A DNA stretch of 64,000 nucleotides from an uncultured Pelagibacteraceae bacterium (GTDB lineage: Bacteria; Pseudomonadota; Alphaproteobacteria; Pelagibacterales; Pelagibacteraceae): NCBI GenBank assembly GCA_902588625.1, contig CACIPU010000001.1, forward strand, positions 1-64,000. Direction: 5' to 3'. The position numbers were made by a program, and so were the translations under genes. This document shows positions 6,122 to 15,342 of the stretch, one piece after another; position 1 is the first letter of the stretch; each line of letters starts with the position of its first letter. The notes beneath the pieces are model-generated. The model worked only from the letters and a program-made list of their open reading frames with translations, ran no database searches and was not told where the DNA came from.

Positions 6122-9109
6122 ATGAAAAAAAAATTATTTTTTTTTTTAGTTATTTTTTTATTCTCACAAAATGTAACTGCTAACACCACTTCAAACTGCG
6201 AAGACAAATTTAATCAAAATATATCTAATAATCTTTATGAAAAAAAGATTGAATCAATAGAAGTTACTTTTCAAAATTATAGAAACTGGATTAAAAACGG
6301 TATAAGAATTTTAATAAGTGAAATGAGAATTACTCCAGAAAAATTCAAAAGAAGATTTGCTGGGGATATAATTATAAAATACGAAGGAGATTTAAAGTGT
6401 AAATTACCTGCAAGAATAAGGCATAGTGGAGACTTTAAAGATCATATTCTTGTAAAGAAAAATTCTTTTATTCAAAGTTTAGATATCCATTTAAAAGCTG
6501 GAAACATAAAAGGAATCACAAAATTTAAATTATTTATAATAGAAGCAAAAGATAATTATGAAGATGAAGTTTTTATGCCAGTGTTATTACAAGAATTTAA
6601 ATATTTGTCACCTAGAACACACCTTATAAAAGCTAAAATTAATAATGTTGAAACTAACGTTCTTTTTCAAGAAAAAGCTAGCAAAGAATTACTTGAATTT
6701 AATCAAAGAAGAGATGGGCCAATTTTTGAAGGGCAAGAAAATTATATGTTTAACAAGAACACTCAAAGCGTATTACGTGATCAAAAAAGTCACGATGCTT
6801 CAGGATTTTATAATGCTATGAAGACAGGTGTTAAGGGACAATTATCTAAACAAATAAACACAAATTGGAATAACAAGGGGGAAAAATTCTCTTTTATTTC
6901 TCACCAAGCTATATCAAATTTAAATCTTACCTACCTCAATTATATTGAAGGATATCAGGATAAAAAAAATAATGTGAATTTTAATACCTATAACTTAAAT
7001 AATAAATTACTTGCATTTTATAATCCGGAAAACATTTTAAAACTTGAGATTTATAATTTATTAATATTTAGTTCAAATGGTTCACACGGATTAGCACCAT
7101 ATAACAGGAAATTTTATTGGAACTCTATGGAAAATTATTTTGAACCTATTAATTACGACTCCCAATTTAATATAGATGATCCAAATATATATTTTTACTT
7201 GCCATTTAATAATGAAACTTTAGAGGCTTTTAAAAAATTAGATATTTTATTGAGTAGAGTTGATATAAAAAAGTTACAGAAAAAAATAAATCAAAATGGA
7301 CTAAATTACAGTGAAAATAAAGTCAAAAATAAAATTAATAAAATTAGATTAAATTTAAAAACTATTAAATATAAATATGAAACATTTGATCCTGAGTTAT
7401 TAGATTATAATTTAAATTTTAATAATAATGAACAAATGTGGAAAAATTATGTTTTTTCCTTAAAAAAAATGAATGAAAAAATTTTTGTCGTATATAAACA
7501 AAAATCAAAACAAAAAAAAAACAATCAAATTAATTTAAATGAAAATAAATTTTATAAATGTGATGTTGAAAACCTTAATTGTTCACAAATAAAACTATCA
7601 AATAAACAACAAAATATATTAATCGAAGGTAACTTAAATTTTGCAGGTGAATACTACCAATATATTGGAAAAAATTTTGAAACAGATATTACCTCTAGTA
7701 TTTCAAAATTTGAAAAAGTTACTATAAGTAATTCAAATTTTTATTTTGATAAAAATATTAATTTTAATTTTGATAAAAAAAATAAAATATTGGATATATA
7801 TCAACTAAAATTTGGAGCTAGAGCTTTTTTTTATGAAGGAATAGTCGAAGATATTTATATCAACTTTCATGGCTATAACGAAAATTCAAATTATGATTTT
7901 ATTAACTATCCTATTGATGAAAATAATTTAACAGGATGCCTTTCTTTTATTAATTTAAAGATAAGAAAAATTTTAATTAATACTAAAGGTTCTAGCTGTG
8001 AGGATGCAATCAACCTAATAAATGTTAATGGCTCAATAAATGAAATAAATATTGAAAATTCTTTTAGTGATGGATTGGATGTTGATTTTTCGAGAGTGGA
8101 AATCAATAGTATAAAAATTGATTCAGCCCACAATGACTGTGTTGATTTTTCTGCTGGAAATTACAAAATAAATATATTGAAATTAAAAAATTGTGGAGAC
8201 AAAGCCCTTTCTGTTGGTGAAAAATCTTTTTTAACTTTAAATACAATTTTTGCAGAAAATGCAAATATTGGAATTGCATCTAAAGATGATTCAGAAGTTA
8301 AAATTATTGATGCAAATTTAAAAAATTTAAAAATTTGTGTTGCGGCATACAATAAAAAACAAGAATTTGGTGGTGGCTTTATATATATGAAATATATGAA
8401 TTGTGAAAAATATTATGTAGAAGCTGATTTAGATGTTTATTCAAAAATTATTAAAAATGAAAAAAGTTTGAAAAATTATAATTATGGCACGATTCACAAT
8501 TCTGAAAAAACTAAAATAGCAAAAGTTAATAACAAACAGATTAAAAAAAATTTAATAAAAGATTATGAAACTTTAAATCAAGATGGAACTGTCAATGCAG
8601 TTATAGAAATACCAGTAGGTTTAAAAGAAAAATGGGAAGTTTCAAAAATTAGTGGATCTTTATCACGTGAATTCTATATGGGGCAACCAAGAACAATAAA
8701 GTATAAGGCGTATCCGACAAATTATGGAATGATACCAAAGACTGTGTTGCCCACAAAAGTGGGAGGAGATGGAGATCCTTTAGATATACTCATTCTTGGA
8801 GATCCTTTAATTCAAGGCGACGTAGTCAAAGTTAAAATAATTGGAATGATAAAAATGAAAGATTTTGGAGAACAGGATGACAAAATAATAGCTGTTCAAA
8901 CTGAAGGTGTTTTTTCTAATTTTGATAATCTGGCTCAATTAAAAAGAGAGTATCCAGAAGTTATTGAAAAAATTAAAGTTTGGTTCACAAATTATAAAGG
9001 TAAAAATATCGTTAATTTTATTGATTATGGAACAAAGGAAGAAGCTCAAAATTTAATTTTCCTAAGTAAAAAATATTATAAAAGATTTGGTATAAAACCA
9101 AGGAGCTAA
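6122..9109 (+). CDS. Secreted fusion: CotH-like + right-handed beta-helix + family I inorganic pyrophosphatase
   Basis: A 995-residue protein with three parts. Residues 1-20 are a signal peptide. Residues about 45-400 resemble CotH-type protein kinases (RIRHSGDFKDHI, SLDIHLKAGNIKG, LFQEKASKELLEFNQRRDGP). Residues about 560-775 are short repeated strands with polar turns (SCEDAINL, SFSDGLDVDFS, NDCVDFS, CGDKALSVG) typical of a parallel beta-helix. Residues about 805-995 are a complete family I pyrophosphatase: VIEIPVGLKEKWE, YPTNYG, metal-binding D883/D885/D888 in GGDGDPLD, KDFGEQDDKI and NYKGK retain the known catalytic residues. A pyrophosphatase exported with a CotH-like kinase would be unusual. 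It lies 4 nt after DUF4956 and 6 nt before the VTC gene. Confidence 0.82.
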   Translation: MKKKLFFFLVIFLFSQNVTANTTSNCEDKFNQNISNNLYEKKIESIEVTFQNYRNWIKNGIRILISEMRITPEKFKRRFAGDIIIKYEGDLKCKLPARIRHSGDFKDHILVKKNSFIQSLDIHLKAGNIKGITKFKLFIIEAKDNYEDEVFMPVLLQEFKYLSPRTHLIKAKINNVETNVLFQEKASKELLEFNQRRDGPIFEGQENYMFNKNTQSVLRDQKSHDASGFYNAMKTGVKGQLSKQINTNWNNKGEKFSFISHQAISNLNLTYLNYIEGYQDKKNNVNFNTYNLNNKLLAFYNPENILKLEIYNLLIFSSNGSHGLAPYNRKFYWNSMENYFEPINYDSQFNIDDPNIYFYLPFNNETLEAFKKLDILLSRVDIKKLQKKINQNGLNYSENKVKNKINKIRLNLKTIKYKYETFDPELLDYNLNFNNNEQMWKNYVFSLKKMNEKIFVVYKQKSKQKKNNQINLNENKFYKCDVENLNCSQIKLSNKQQNILIEGNLNFAGEYYQYIGKNFETDITSSISKFEKVTISNSNFYFDKNINFNFDKKNKILDIYQLKFGARAFFYEGIVEDIYINFHGYNENSNYDFINYPIDENNLTGCLSFINLKIRKILINTKGSSCEDAINLINVNGSINEINIENSFSDGLDVDFSRVEINSIKIDSAHNDCVDFSAGNYKINILKLKNCGDKALSVGEKSFLTLNTIFAENANIGIASKDDSEVKIIDANLKNLKICVAAYNKKQEFGGGFIYMKYMNCEKYYVEADLDVYSKIIKNEKSLKNYNYGTIHNSEKTKIAKVNNKQIKKNLIKDYETLNQDGTVNAVIEIPVGLKEKWEVSKISGSLSREFYMGQPRTIKYKAYPTNYGMIPKTVLPTKVGGDGDPLDILILGDPLIQGDVVKVKIIGMIKMKDFGEQDDKIIAVQTEGVFSNFDNLAQLKREYPEVIEKIKVWFTNYKGKNIVNFIDYGTKEEAQNLIFLSKKYYKRFGIKPRS

Positions 9110-9115
9110 ATTAAT

Positions 9116-9715
9116 ATGAGTTATAGAATAGAAGAAAAATATTTTATAGACAATTATCAAATTTTAGATTTTAAAAAATTTCTTTTTAGTAGGTCAGCTA
9201 AAAAAATATTTGATTCACGTGTAATTAAAAGTTTATATTTTGATAATAAGAAAAATGAAATGTACAAAGATTCAATTGAAGGAATAGTTCCAAGAAAGAA
9301 GATTAGAATAAGAAATTATCCAAATGAAAAAAATATTAAATTTTATCTAGAAACAAAAATTTCAAGCGTTGAAGGGCGTTATAAAAAACGTCAAGAAATA
9401 GATGAAAAAAATTTTCATAAATTAAATGAAATTGGCATTTTAGATGGACAGTATGGTCAATGTTTACCTAAAGTTTATGTTATTTATAATAGAGAATATT
9501 TTAAAATTGAGTCAGATAGATTTACGATAGATACGAATATACAATATCAGCTGTACTCCGATAATGTTGTAAGAAATGAATCTAGTTCAATAGTAGAACT
9601 TAAAACTTCAAATTTTAAAAATATTGATCGTTTATCAGAAAATTTTCCTTTTCATAAAACTAGATATTCAAAATATTGTAATGCAATAGATAAATGTTTT
9701 TACAAGAGTATATAA
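9116..9715 (+). CDS. VTC-domain polyphosphate polymerase
   Basis: A 199-residue single VTC domain without membrane segments. It shows the CYTH-fold tunnel motifs: RIEEKYF at the N-terminus, SLYFD, RKKIRIRNY, FYLETKISS, YNREYF and IVELKTS, supplying the basic and acidic residues that bind ATP, metal and the growing chain. VTC enzymes make polyphosphate from ATP on the cytoplasmic side. AGGAG lies about 10 nt before the ATG. It closes the operon with DUF4956 and the CotH-pyrophosphatase fusion. A lone small VTC domain probably needs DUF4956 to reach the membrane (inference). Confidence 0.85.
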   Translation: MSYRIEEKYFIDNYQILDFKKFLFSRSAKKIFDSRVIKSLYFDNKKNEMYKDSIEGIVPRKKIRIRNYPNEKNIKFYLETKISSVEGRYKKRQEIDEKNFHKLNEIGILDGQYGQCLPKVYVIYNREYFKIESDRFTIDTNIQYQLYSDNVVRNESSSIVELKTSNFKNIDRLSENFPFHKTRYSKYCNAIDKCFYKSI

Positions 9716-9723
9716 AATAATTC

Positions 9724-9800
9724 TGGCGGGCCCTGAAGGACTTGAACCCTCAACCTCGGAGTCCGTAGCTCCGCGCTCTATCCAATTGAGCTAAGGGCCC
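9724..9800 (-). tRNA. tRNA-Arg(ACG)
   Basis: Read on the minus strand, GGGCCCT pairs with AGGGCCC, followed by discriminator G and an encoded CCA. The anticodon stem CGGAG/CTCCG encloses loop CTACGGA with anticodon ACG. The T arm carries the GGTTCAAGTC loop. The 3' end is 8 nt from the stop of the opposing VTC gene. Confidence 0.96.
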
Positions 9801-9921
9801 TAAGAGTTTTCTACCAAAGAAAATGTCTTATTTGAAGCATCTTTCTTTCAACATACCAGCAATGTTATTTTATATGTTGTTATTGCTTAAATTTATTTTA
9901 TCATTAAAAGAAAGACTGATT

Positions 9922-11112
9922 ATGAGCAATAAACAAAACAATATAGTAATTACTTCTGCGGTTAGGACAGCAATCGGATCGTTTAAGGGGTCCCTAAAAC
10001 ATATGCAGGCACATGAACTAGGTTCAGTAGTAATTAAAGAAGCTATAAAAAGATCAAAATTAAATTCTAACGATATTGACGAAGTAATTATGGGCCAGGT
10101 ATTAGCAGCAGGAGCTGGACAAAACCCAGCAAGACAGGCGGCAATAAAAGCTGGATTGCCTGTAGAAAAAACAGCATACATAATTAATCAAGTATGTGGA
10201 TCTGGTCTAAGATCTATTGCCGCTGCATACCAATCAATTTTATCAAAAGATTCTAATATTGTAGTGGCAGGAGGACAGGAGAGTATGTCAAATGCTCCTC
10301 ATGCAATTAATATACATAAAGAAAAAAAATTAGAGGAAAAAAATCTTATTGATACAATGGTACATGATGGTTTGTGGGATGCATTTAATGGTTATCATAT
10401 GGGAGTTACAGCTGAAAATGTTGCTAATAAATGGAAAATATCTAGAAAAGACCAAGATGAATTTGCTTTGTCATCGCAGCATAAAACTGAGAAAGCTCAA
10501 AAGGATGGAAAATTTAACGATGAAATTATTCCAATTATTTTAAAATCTAAAGATAAAAATAAAAAATTTAGTGTGGATGAACATCCAAGAGAAAAGATGA
10601 CACTAGAAAGACTTAATAAGTTAAAGCCTGCATTTAAAAATCATGGTGTTGTTACACCTGGAAATTCTTCTGGACTTAATGACGGTGCTGCAGCTGTTAT
10701 TTTGATGCATGAACATGAAGCAAAAAAAAGAAATTTATTACCTTTGGCCAAAATAGTCTCGTGGGCAACTAGCGGAGTAGATCCTTCTCTAATGGGCTCA
10801 GGACCTATTCCTGCCTCAAAAGAAGCTCTTAAAAAAGCTGGGTGGAAAATAAATGATTTAGATTTATTAGAGTCCAATGAAGCCTTTGCAGCTCAAAGTC
10901 TAGCAGTAATTAAAAGTTTAGGAATACCAAAAGAAAAAGTTAATGTGAATGGTGGAGCCATTGCTCTCGGACATCCTATAGGAGCTTCAGGGACTAGAAT
11001 ATTAGTGACACTTTTACATGAAATGATAAAAAGAGACTCAAAAAAAGGACTTGCGACTCTATGCATTGGAGGTGGCATGGGAATAGCAATGTGTGTAGAG
11101 CGTAATTTCTAA
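9922..11112 (+). CDS. atoB: Acetyl-CoA C-acetyltransferase (thiolase)
   Basis: A 396-residue biosynthetic-type thiolase. I chose ATG 9922 (MSNKQNN) because the open frame upstream to 9823 encodes an unrelated hydrophobic stretch absent from the family. Active-site cysteine lies in NQVCGSGLRS, the histidine in GHPIGASG and the second cysteine in CIGGGMGIA. It interconverts two acetyl-CoA and acetoacetyl-CoA. Neighbours (tRNA-Arg on the other strand, pyruvate dehydrogenase downstream) fit acetyl-CoA metabolism but do not separate ketone breakdown from polyhydroxyalkanoate or other synthesis. No phaB or transferase genes are adjacent. The 176 nt that follow show no structure beyond a TATAAT at 11228. 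Confidence 0.93.
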   Translation: MSNKQNNIVITSAVRTAIGSFKGSLKHMQAHELGSVVIKEAIKRSKLNSNDIDEVIMGQVLAAGAGQNPARQAAIKAGLPVEKTAYIINQVCGSGLRSIAAAYQSILSKDSNIVVAGGQESMSNAPHAINIHKEKKLEEKNLIDTMVHDGLWDAFNGYHMGVTAENVANKWKISRKDQDEFALSSQHKTEKAQKDGKFNDEIIPIILKSKDKNKKFSVDEHPREKMTLERLNKLKPAFKNHGVVTPGNSSGLNDGAAAVILMHEHEAKKRNLLPLAKIVSWATSGVDPSLMGSGPIPASKEALKKAGWKINDLDLLESNEAFAAQSLAVIKSLGIPKEKVNVNGGAIALGHPIGASGTRILVTLLHEMIKRDSKKGLATLCIGGGMGIAMCVERNF

Positions 11113-11288
11113 TTATTTTTTAAATATTTTTTTAATATTATTTTTTGAACCCAAATTTTGGCGTCTAGGCTTTTATATTTGTGCTGAAATAGCTTCTCAA
11201 TATTTCTCATAATTAATATCATAATTATATAATAAATAATTACATGGCTGAAAATGGATAAAATTGTGTTATAAATAAAACAATAATC

Positions 11289-14200
11289 ATGTCTAATAAA
11301 ATACTTGTTCCAGATATCGGGGACTTTGAAAGCGTTGAAATTATAGAAATTTTAATTAAAAAAGGTGATACTATTGCCAAAAACGATCCTATTGTTACTT
11401 TAGAAAGTGATAAGTCTAGTGTAGAGGTCCCGTCACCTTTCAGTGGAAAAATTTCTGAATTAAAAGTAGATATTGGAGACAAAGTATCAAAAGGTAGCAT
11501 ATTAGCTTTAATAGAAAATGATGATGAAAAAAATGAAACTCAAACAAAAGAAGAAATTTTAGAAACAAAAGAAGAAATTTTAGAAACAAAAGAAGAAATT
11601 TTAGAAACAAAAGAAGAAATTTTAGAAACAAAAGAAGAAAATATATTACCAACAACTGAAAAAATTATTGCAGAAGCTGAGTCCACTATAGTAAAAAAAA
11701 CTGATATCAAAAAAAATATAAAAAAAAATCCAGCAAGTCATGAACAAAAAAAGACCTTTGCTAAAGCAAATGGAGCTGATATTGATCCATTAGAGACGCA
11801 AGAGTGGTTAGAATCTTTGGATGCAGTTCTGAAAAAAGATGGAACAGATCGTGCTCAATATTTATTAAAAAAATTAATTGCTGAGACTTATAAGGAAGGT
11901 GCTAATCAATCATTAACTCGTATTACTCCATATGTTAATACTATACCTGTAAGTTCGGAGGTTAAATCTCCAGGAGATCAAAATATAGAAAGAAGAATTA
12001 GATCTTTAATAAGGTGGAATGCCGCAGCAATGGTAGTAAAAGCAAATAAAAAAAATCCGGAATTAGGAGGTCACATAGGAACATTTGCTTCCGCAGCCAC
12101 CCTCTATGACGTTGGGATGAATCATTTCTGGCGTGCTAAAAATAATAAATTTGGTGGAGATCTAATATATTTTCAGGGTCATAGCGCACCAGGTATGTAT
12201 GCGAGAGCATTTTTGGAAGGCAGGTTGTCTGCTAAGCAATTAGGAAATTTTAGACAAGAAGTTGGAGTAGATGGATTATCTTCATATCCTCACCCGTGGC
12301 TAATGCCAAAGTTTTGGCAGTTTCCAACTGTATCTATGGGTTTAGGTCCGGTCTTATCAATTTACCAAGCAAGATTTACAAAATATTTAATTAATAGAGG
12401 TTTATTAAAAGATGAGGATAGAAAAATTTGGACTTTTTTAGGAGATGGAGAAACAGATGAACCAGAATCATTAGGCGCTATAAGCTTAGCATCCAGAGAA
12501 AAGTTAGACAATCTTATATTTGTTATTAATTGTAATTTACAAAGGCTGGATGGTCCTGTTAGAGGGAATGGAAAAATAATTCAAGAACTCGAAGGCATAT
12601 TCAGGGGGGCCGGATGGAACGTAATAAAAGTTATTTGGGGTTCTTATTGGGATCAGTTATTAGCTAAAGATAATAGTGGTTTACTAATTAAAAGAATGAA
12701 TGAGTGTGTAGATGGCGAATATCAAGCTTTTAAAGCTAACAACGGTTCGTATGTAAGAGAAAAGTTTTTTGGAAAATATCCAGAATTAAAAGATTTGGTT
12801 TCGTCAATGACAGATAGAGATATTTGGAAGCTAAATAGAGGAGGTCATGATCCACATAAAGTTTACGCAGCATATCATGAAGCGGTGAAAACAAAGGGTA
12901 AACCTACCGTTATTCTTGCTAAAACTATAAAAGGTTATGGGATGGGTAAGTCTGGAGAAAGTATAAATATAACTCACCAGCAAAAAAAACTAGGAGAAGA
13001 AGATCTACTTTATTACAGAGATCGTTTTGATATTCCATTAACAAACAAACAAGTAAAAAATATTGAATTTTATAAACCTGACGAAAAATCAGAAGAAATA
13101 AAATATCTAAAAGAAAAAAGAATGAAACTTGGAGGAAATTTACCAGAAAGAACTTCTTATGCAAAACAAATCAAAAAACCTGCAAAAGATATTTTTGAAA
13201 ATATGTTAAAATCTTCAGGTGATCGTGAAATGTCAACAACAATGGCATTGGTAAGAATACTAACGAATTTATTAAGAGATAAAAATATTGCTCCTAGATT
13301 AGTCCCAATTATTCCTGATGAAGCTAGAACTTTTGGTATGGAAGGATTTTTTAGAAAAGTAGGAATATATGCTCACGAAGGTCAAAAATATGAACCAGAA
13401 GATTCAGAGCAATTAAGTTCATATAGAGAAGATAAAAAAGGCCAAGTTTTAGAAGAAGGTATAACGGAAACAGGAGCCATGTCATCATTTATAGCTGCTG
13501 GCACTTCGTATACTAATCATGATTTAGAAATGATACCAGTTTATACATTCTATTCTATGTTTGGTTTTCAAAGAGTAATGGATCTTATTTGGTCAGCGGG
13601 AGACTCACAAACAAGAGGATTTCTTATTGGAGCAACCTCAGGAAGAACAACATTAGCTGGAGAGGGATTACAACATCAAGATGGACATAGTCATTTATTA
13701 GCTGCAACCGTTCCAAACTGCATAAGTTATGATCCAACATTTGCATATGAGTTAGCAATCATTTTTCAAGATGGTCTTAAAAGAATGCATGATCAACAAG
13801 AAAATATTTTTTATTATTTGACAACTATGAATGAAAATTATCACCATCCAGAGATGCCAAAAAATTGTGAAAAAGGTATACTTAAAGGAATGTACTTGTT
13901 TAAAGAATTTAACAAAAAAGGAAAAACAAAAGTTCAATTACTTGGAAGTGGAACTATTTTGAGAGAAATGATAAAGGCTGGAGAAATATTAAGTAAAGAT
14001 TATGATATTGATAGTGATATCTGGAGTGTAACAAGTTTTAATGAGTTAAGAAAAGATGGGATGATAGTTGAAAGAAAAAATTTACTTAATCCAACAAATA
14101 AGCCAATACTTTCTTATGTGGAAAAATGTTTAGGAAAAAGAGATGGACCTATTATAGCAGCCTCTGACTATATGAGAAGCTTTGCTGATCAGATAAGACC

Positions 14201-14420
14201 TTTTACAACAAAACCTTTTTACTCTTTTGGAACAGACGGATATGGAAGAAGCGACAGTAGAAAGAATCTAAGAAAATTTTTTGAAGTTGATAAAGAGCAT
14301 ATTATAACTTACACACTAAGTGCACTAGCTAAAGAACAGTTGGTGCCAACTAAATATGCAGAGAGAGCAATGAAAAAGTATAATATTGATAAAAATAAAC
14401 CTATGCCAATCGTATTATAA
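11289..14420 (+). CDS. aceE: Pyruvate dehydrogenase E1 (homodimeric AceE type) with N-terminal lipoyl domain
   Basis: A 1043-residue protein. Residues 1-77 are a lipoyl domain: VPDIGDF at the start and ESDKSSVEVPS with the lipoyl-accepting K42. A linker with tandem KEEILET repeats (about 86-117) and a lysine-rich stretch follow. From about residue 150 to the end it is a full-length AceE (usual family length about 890): thiamine-diphosphate motif GDGETDEPESLG from G385, INCNLQRLDGPVRGNG, and GATSGRTTLAGEGLQHQDGH. It decarboxylates pyruvate and reductively acetylates lipoyl groups. Having the lipoyl domain on E1 is unusual; the adjacent E2 lacks one. Gap to aceF is 3 nt. No lpd (E3) is nearby. 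Confidence 0.95.
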   Translation: MSNKILVPDIGDFESVEIIEILIKKGDTIAKNDPIVTLESDKSSVEVPSPFSGKISELKVDIGDKVSKGSILALIENDDEKNETQTKEEILETKEEILETKEEILETKEEILETKEENILPTTEKIIAEAESTIVKKTDIKKNIKKNPASHEQKKTFAKANGADIDPLETQEWLESLDAVLKKDGTDRAQYLLKKLIAETYKEGANQSLTRITPYVNTIPVSSEVKSPGDQNIERRIRSLIRWNAAAMVVKANKKNPELGGHIGTFASAATLYDVGMNHFWRAKNNKFGGDLIYFQGHSAPGMYARAFLEGRLSAKQLGNFRQEVGVDGLSSYPHPWLMPKFWQFPTVSMGLGPVLSIYQARFTKYLINRGLLKDEDRKIWTFLGDGETDEPESLGAISLASREKLDNLIFVINCNLQRLDGPVRGNGKIIQELEGIFRGAGWNVIKVIWGSYWDQLLAKDNSGLLIKRMNECVDGEYQAFKANNGSYVREKFFGKYPELKDLVSSMTDRDIWKLNRGGHDPHKVYAAYHEAVKTKGKPTVILAKTIKGYGMGKSGESINITHQQKKLGEEDLLYYRDRFDIPLTNKQVKNIEFYKPDEKSEEIKYLKEKRMKLGGNLPERTSYAKQIKKPAKDIFENMLKSSGDREMSTTMALVRILTNLLRDKNIAPRLVPIIPDEARTFGMEGFFRKVGIYAHEGQKYEPEDSEQLSSYREDKKGQVLEEGITETGAMSSFIAAGTSYTNHDLEMIPVYTFYSMFGFQRVMDLIWSAGDSQTRGFLIGATSGRTTLAGEGLQHQDGHSHLLAATVPNCISYDPTFAYELAIIFQDGLKRMHDQQENIFYYLTTMNENYHHPEMPKNCEKGILKGMYLFKEFNKKGKTKVQLLGSGTILREMIKAGEILSKDYDIDSDIWSVTSFNELRKDGMIVERKNLLNPTNKPILSYVEKCLGKRDGPIIAASDYMRSFADQIRPFTTKPFYSFGTDGYGRSDSRKNLRKFFEVDKEHIITYTLSALAKEQLVPTKYAERAMKKYNIDKNKPMPIVL
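11544..11640 (+). repeat. 21-bp in-frame tandem repeat in the aceE linker
   Basis: Four identical copies of a 21-bp unit starting acaaaagaagaaattttaga at 11544, 11565, 11586 and 11607, plus the first 13 bases of a fifth at 11628. Each encodes the heptad KEEILET. It lies between the lipoyl domain and the E1 body. Identical copies imply recent slippage or conversion, so copy number may vary between strains. Confidence 0.95.
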
Positions 14421-14423
14421 AAA

Positions 14424-15338
14424 ATGTCTGAAAAAAAAAAATCAATTGTCAAAGCAAGCCCAAACACAAGAAAGCTTGCAAGAGAATTAGGTGCAAATTT
14501 ATATTCAATTAAAGGATCACAAAGACAAGGAAGAATAACACAAGAAGATGTTAAAGATTATATTAGAGAAAACTTATCTGAAAAAAACTTAAATAAAAGA
14601 GAATTAAAACCTCAACAATATGCCCATTCAGAATTTGGACCAATTGATGAATTGCCAATACCAAGAATAAAAAAGATTGCAGGTCCTCATCTTCAAAAAT
14701 CTTGGAATGAAATTCCACATGTTACCCATCATGATGAAGCAGACATAACTGAGATGGAAGTATTTAGAAAATCACTACGTGATTTTTATACAGGTGAAAA
14801 AATATCCGTTACTCCTTTAGCTTTTATAATAAGAGCTGTAGTTAAAGCATTGAAAGATTATCCAAATTTTAATGCATCTTTGGATTTACAAAATGATAAA
14901 ATTATCTATAAAAAGTATTTTCATATTGGGATAGCTGTAGACACTAAACATGGATTAATGGTTCCAAAAATAAGAAATGCGGATAAAAAAGATATAACAA
15001 CACTTGGAAATGAATTAAAAAAAGTAAGTAAACTTTCAGCAGAACTTAAAATAAATAAAAAGGAATTTTTTGGCGGATCAATTACAATTTCAAGTTTAGG
15101 AAATATTGGTGGAAGTTTTTTTACACCGATAATCAATTCACCAGAGGTAGCAATTCTTGGCGTTGGTAGATCTGAGAAAAAACAAGTATTCGTGGGGGAT
15201 AAATATGAAAGCAGAATTATGTTACCATTATCACTTTCGTACGATCATAGGATAATAGATGGCGCAGAAGGAGCAAAATTTTGCGTACATCTTAAAGAAA
15301 GCTTAGGAAAAGATTTTGCTTACAAACTAGCAATCTAA
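14424..15338 (+). CDS. aceF: Pyruvate dehydrogenase E2, acetyltransferase without lipoyl domain
   Basis: A 304-residue dihydrolipoamide acetyltransferase. Residues about 8-46 form the peripheral subunit-binding domain (SPNTRKLARELGANL, GRITQEDVKDY). Residues about 75-304 form the trimeric catalytic domain, with H275 and D279 in SYDHRIIDGAEGAKF. Normal E2 proteins begin with one to three lipoyl domains. Here the ORF starts directly before the binding domain, 3 nt after aceE, so no room exists for one. The swinging lipoyl arm must come from the lipoyl domain on E1. Confidence 0.93.
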   Translation: MSEKKKSIVKASPNTRKLARELGANLYSIKGSQRQGRITQEDVKDYIRENLSEKNLNKRELKPQQYAHSEFGPIDELPIPRIKKIAGPHLQKSWNEIPHVTHHDEADITEMEVFRKSLRDFYTGEKISVTPLAFIIRAVVKALKDYPNFNASLDLQNDKIIYKKYFHIGIAVDTKHGLMVPKIRNADKKDITTLGNELKKVSKLSAELKINKKEFFGGSITISSLGNIGGSFFTPIINSPEVAILGVGRSEKKQVFVGDKYESRIMLPLSLSYDHRIIDGAEGAKFCVHLKESLGKDFAYKLAI

Positions 15339-15342
15339 CTAT

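Noticed and set aside
9823-9921. N-terminal extension of the thiolase
   Set aside because: It adds a hydrophobic stretch not found in thiolases. ATG 9922 gives the normal family start.
11544-11640. CRISPR array
   Set aside because: Copies are directly adjacent without spacers and keep the aceE frame. No cas genes are present.
11440-11655. Leucine/phenylalanine-rich minus-strand ORF
   Set aside because: It is the reverse reading of the aceE 21-bp tandem repeat.
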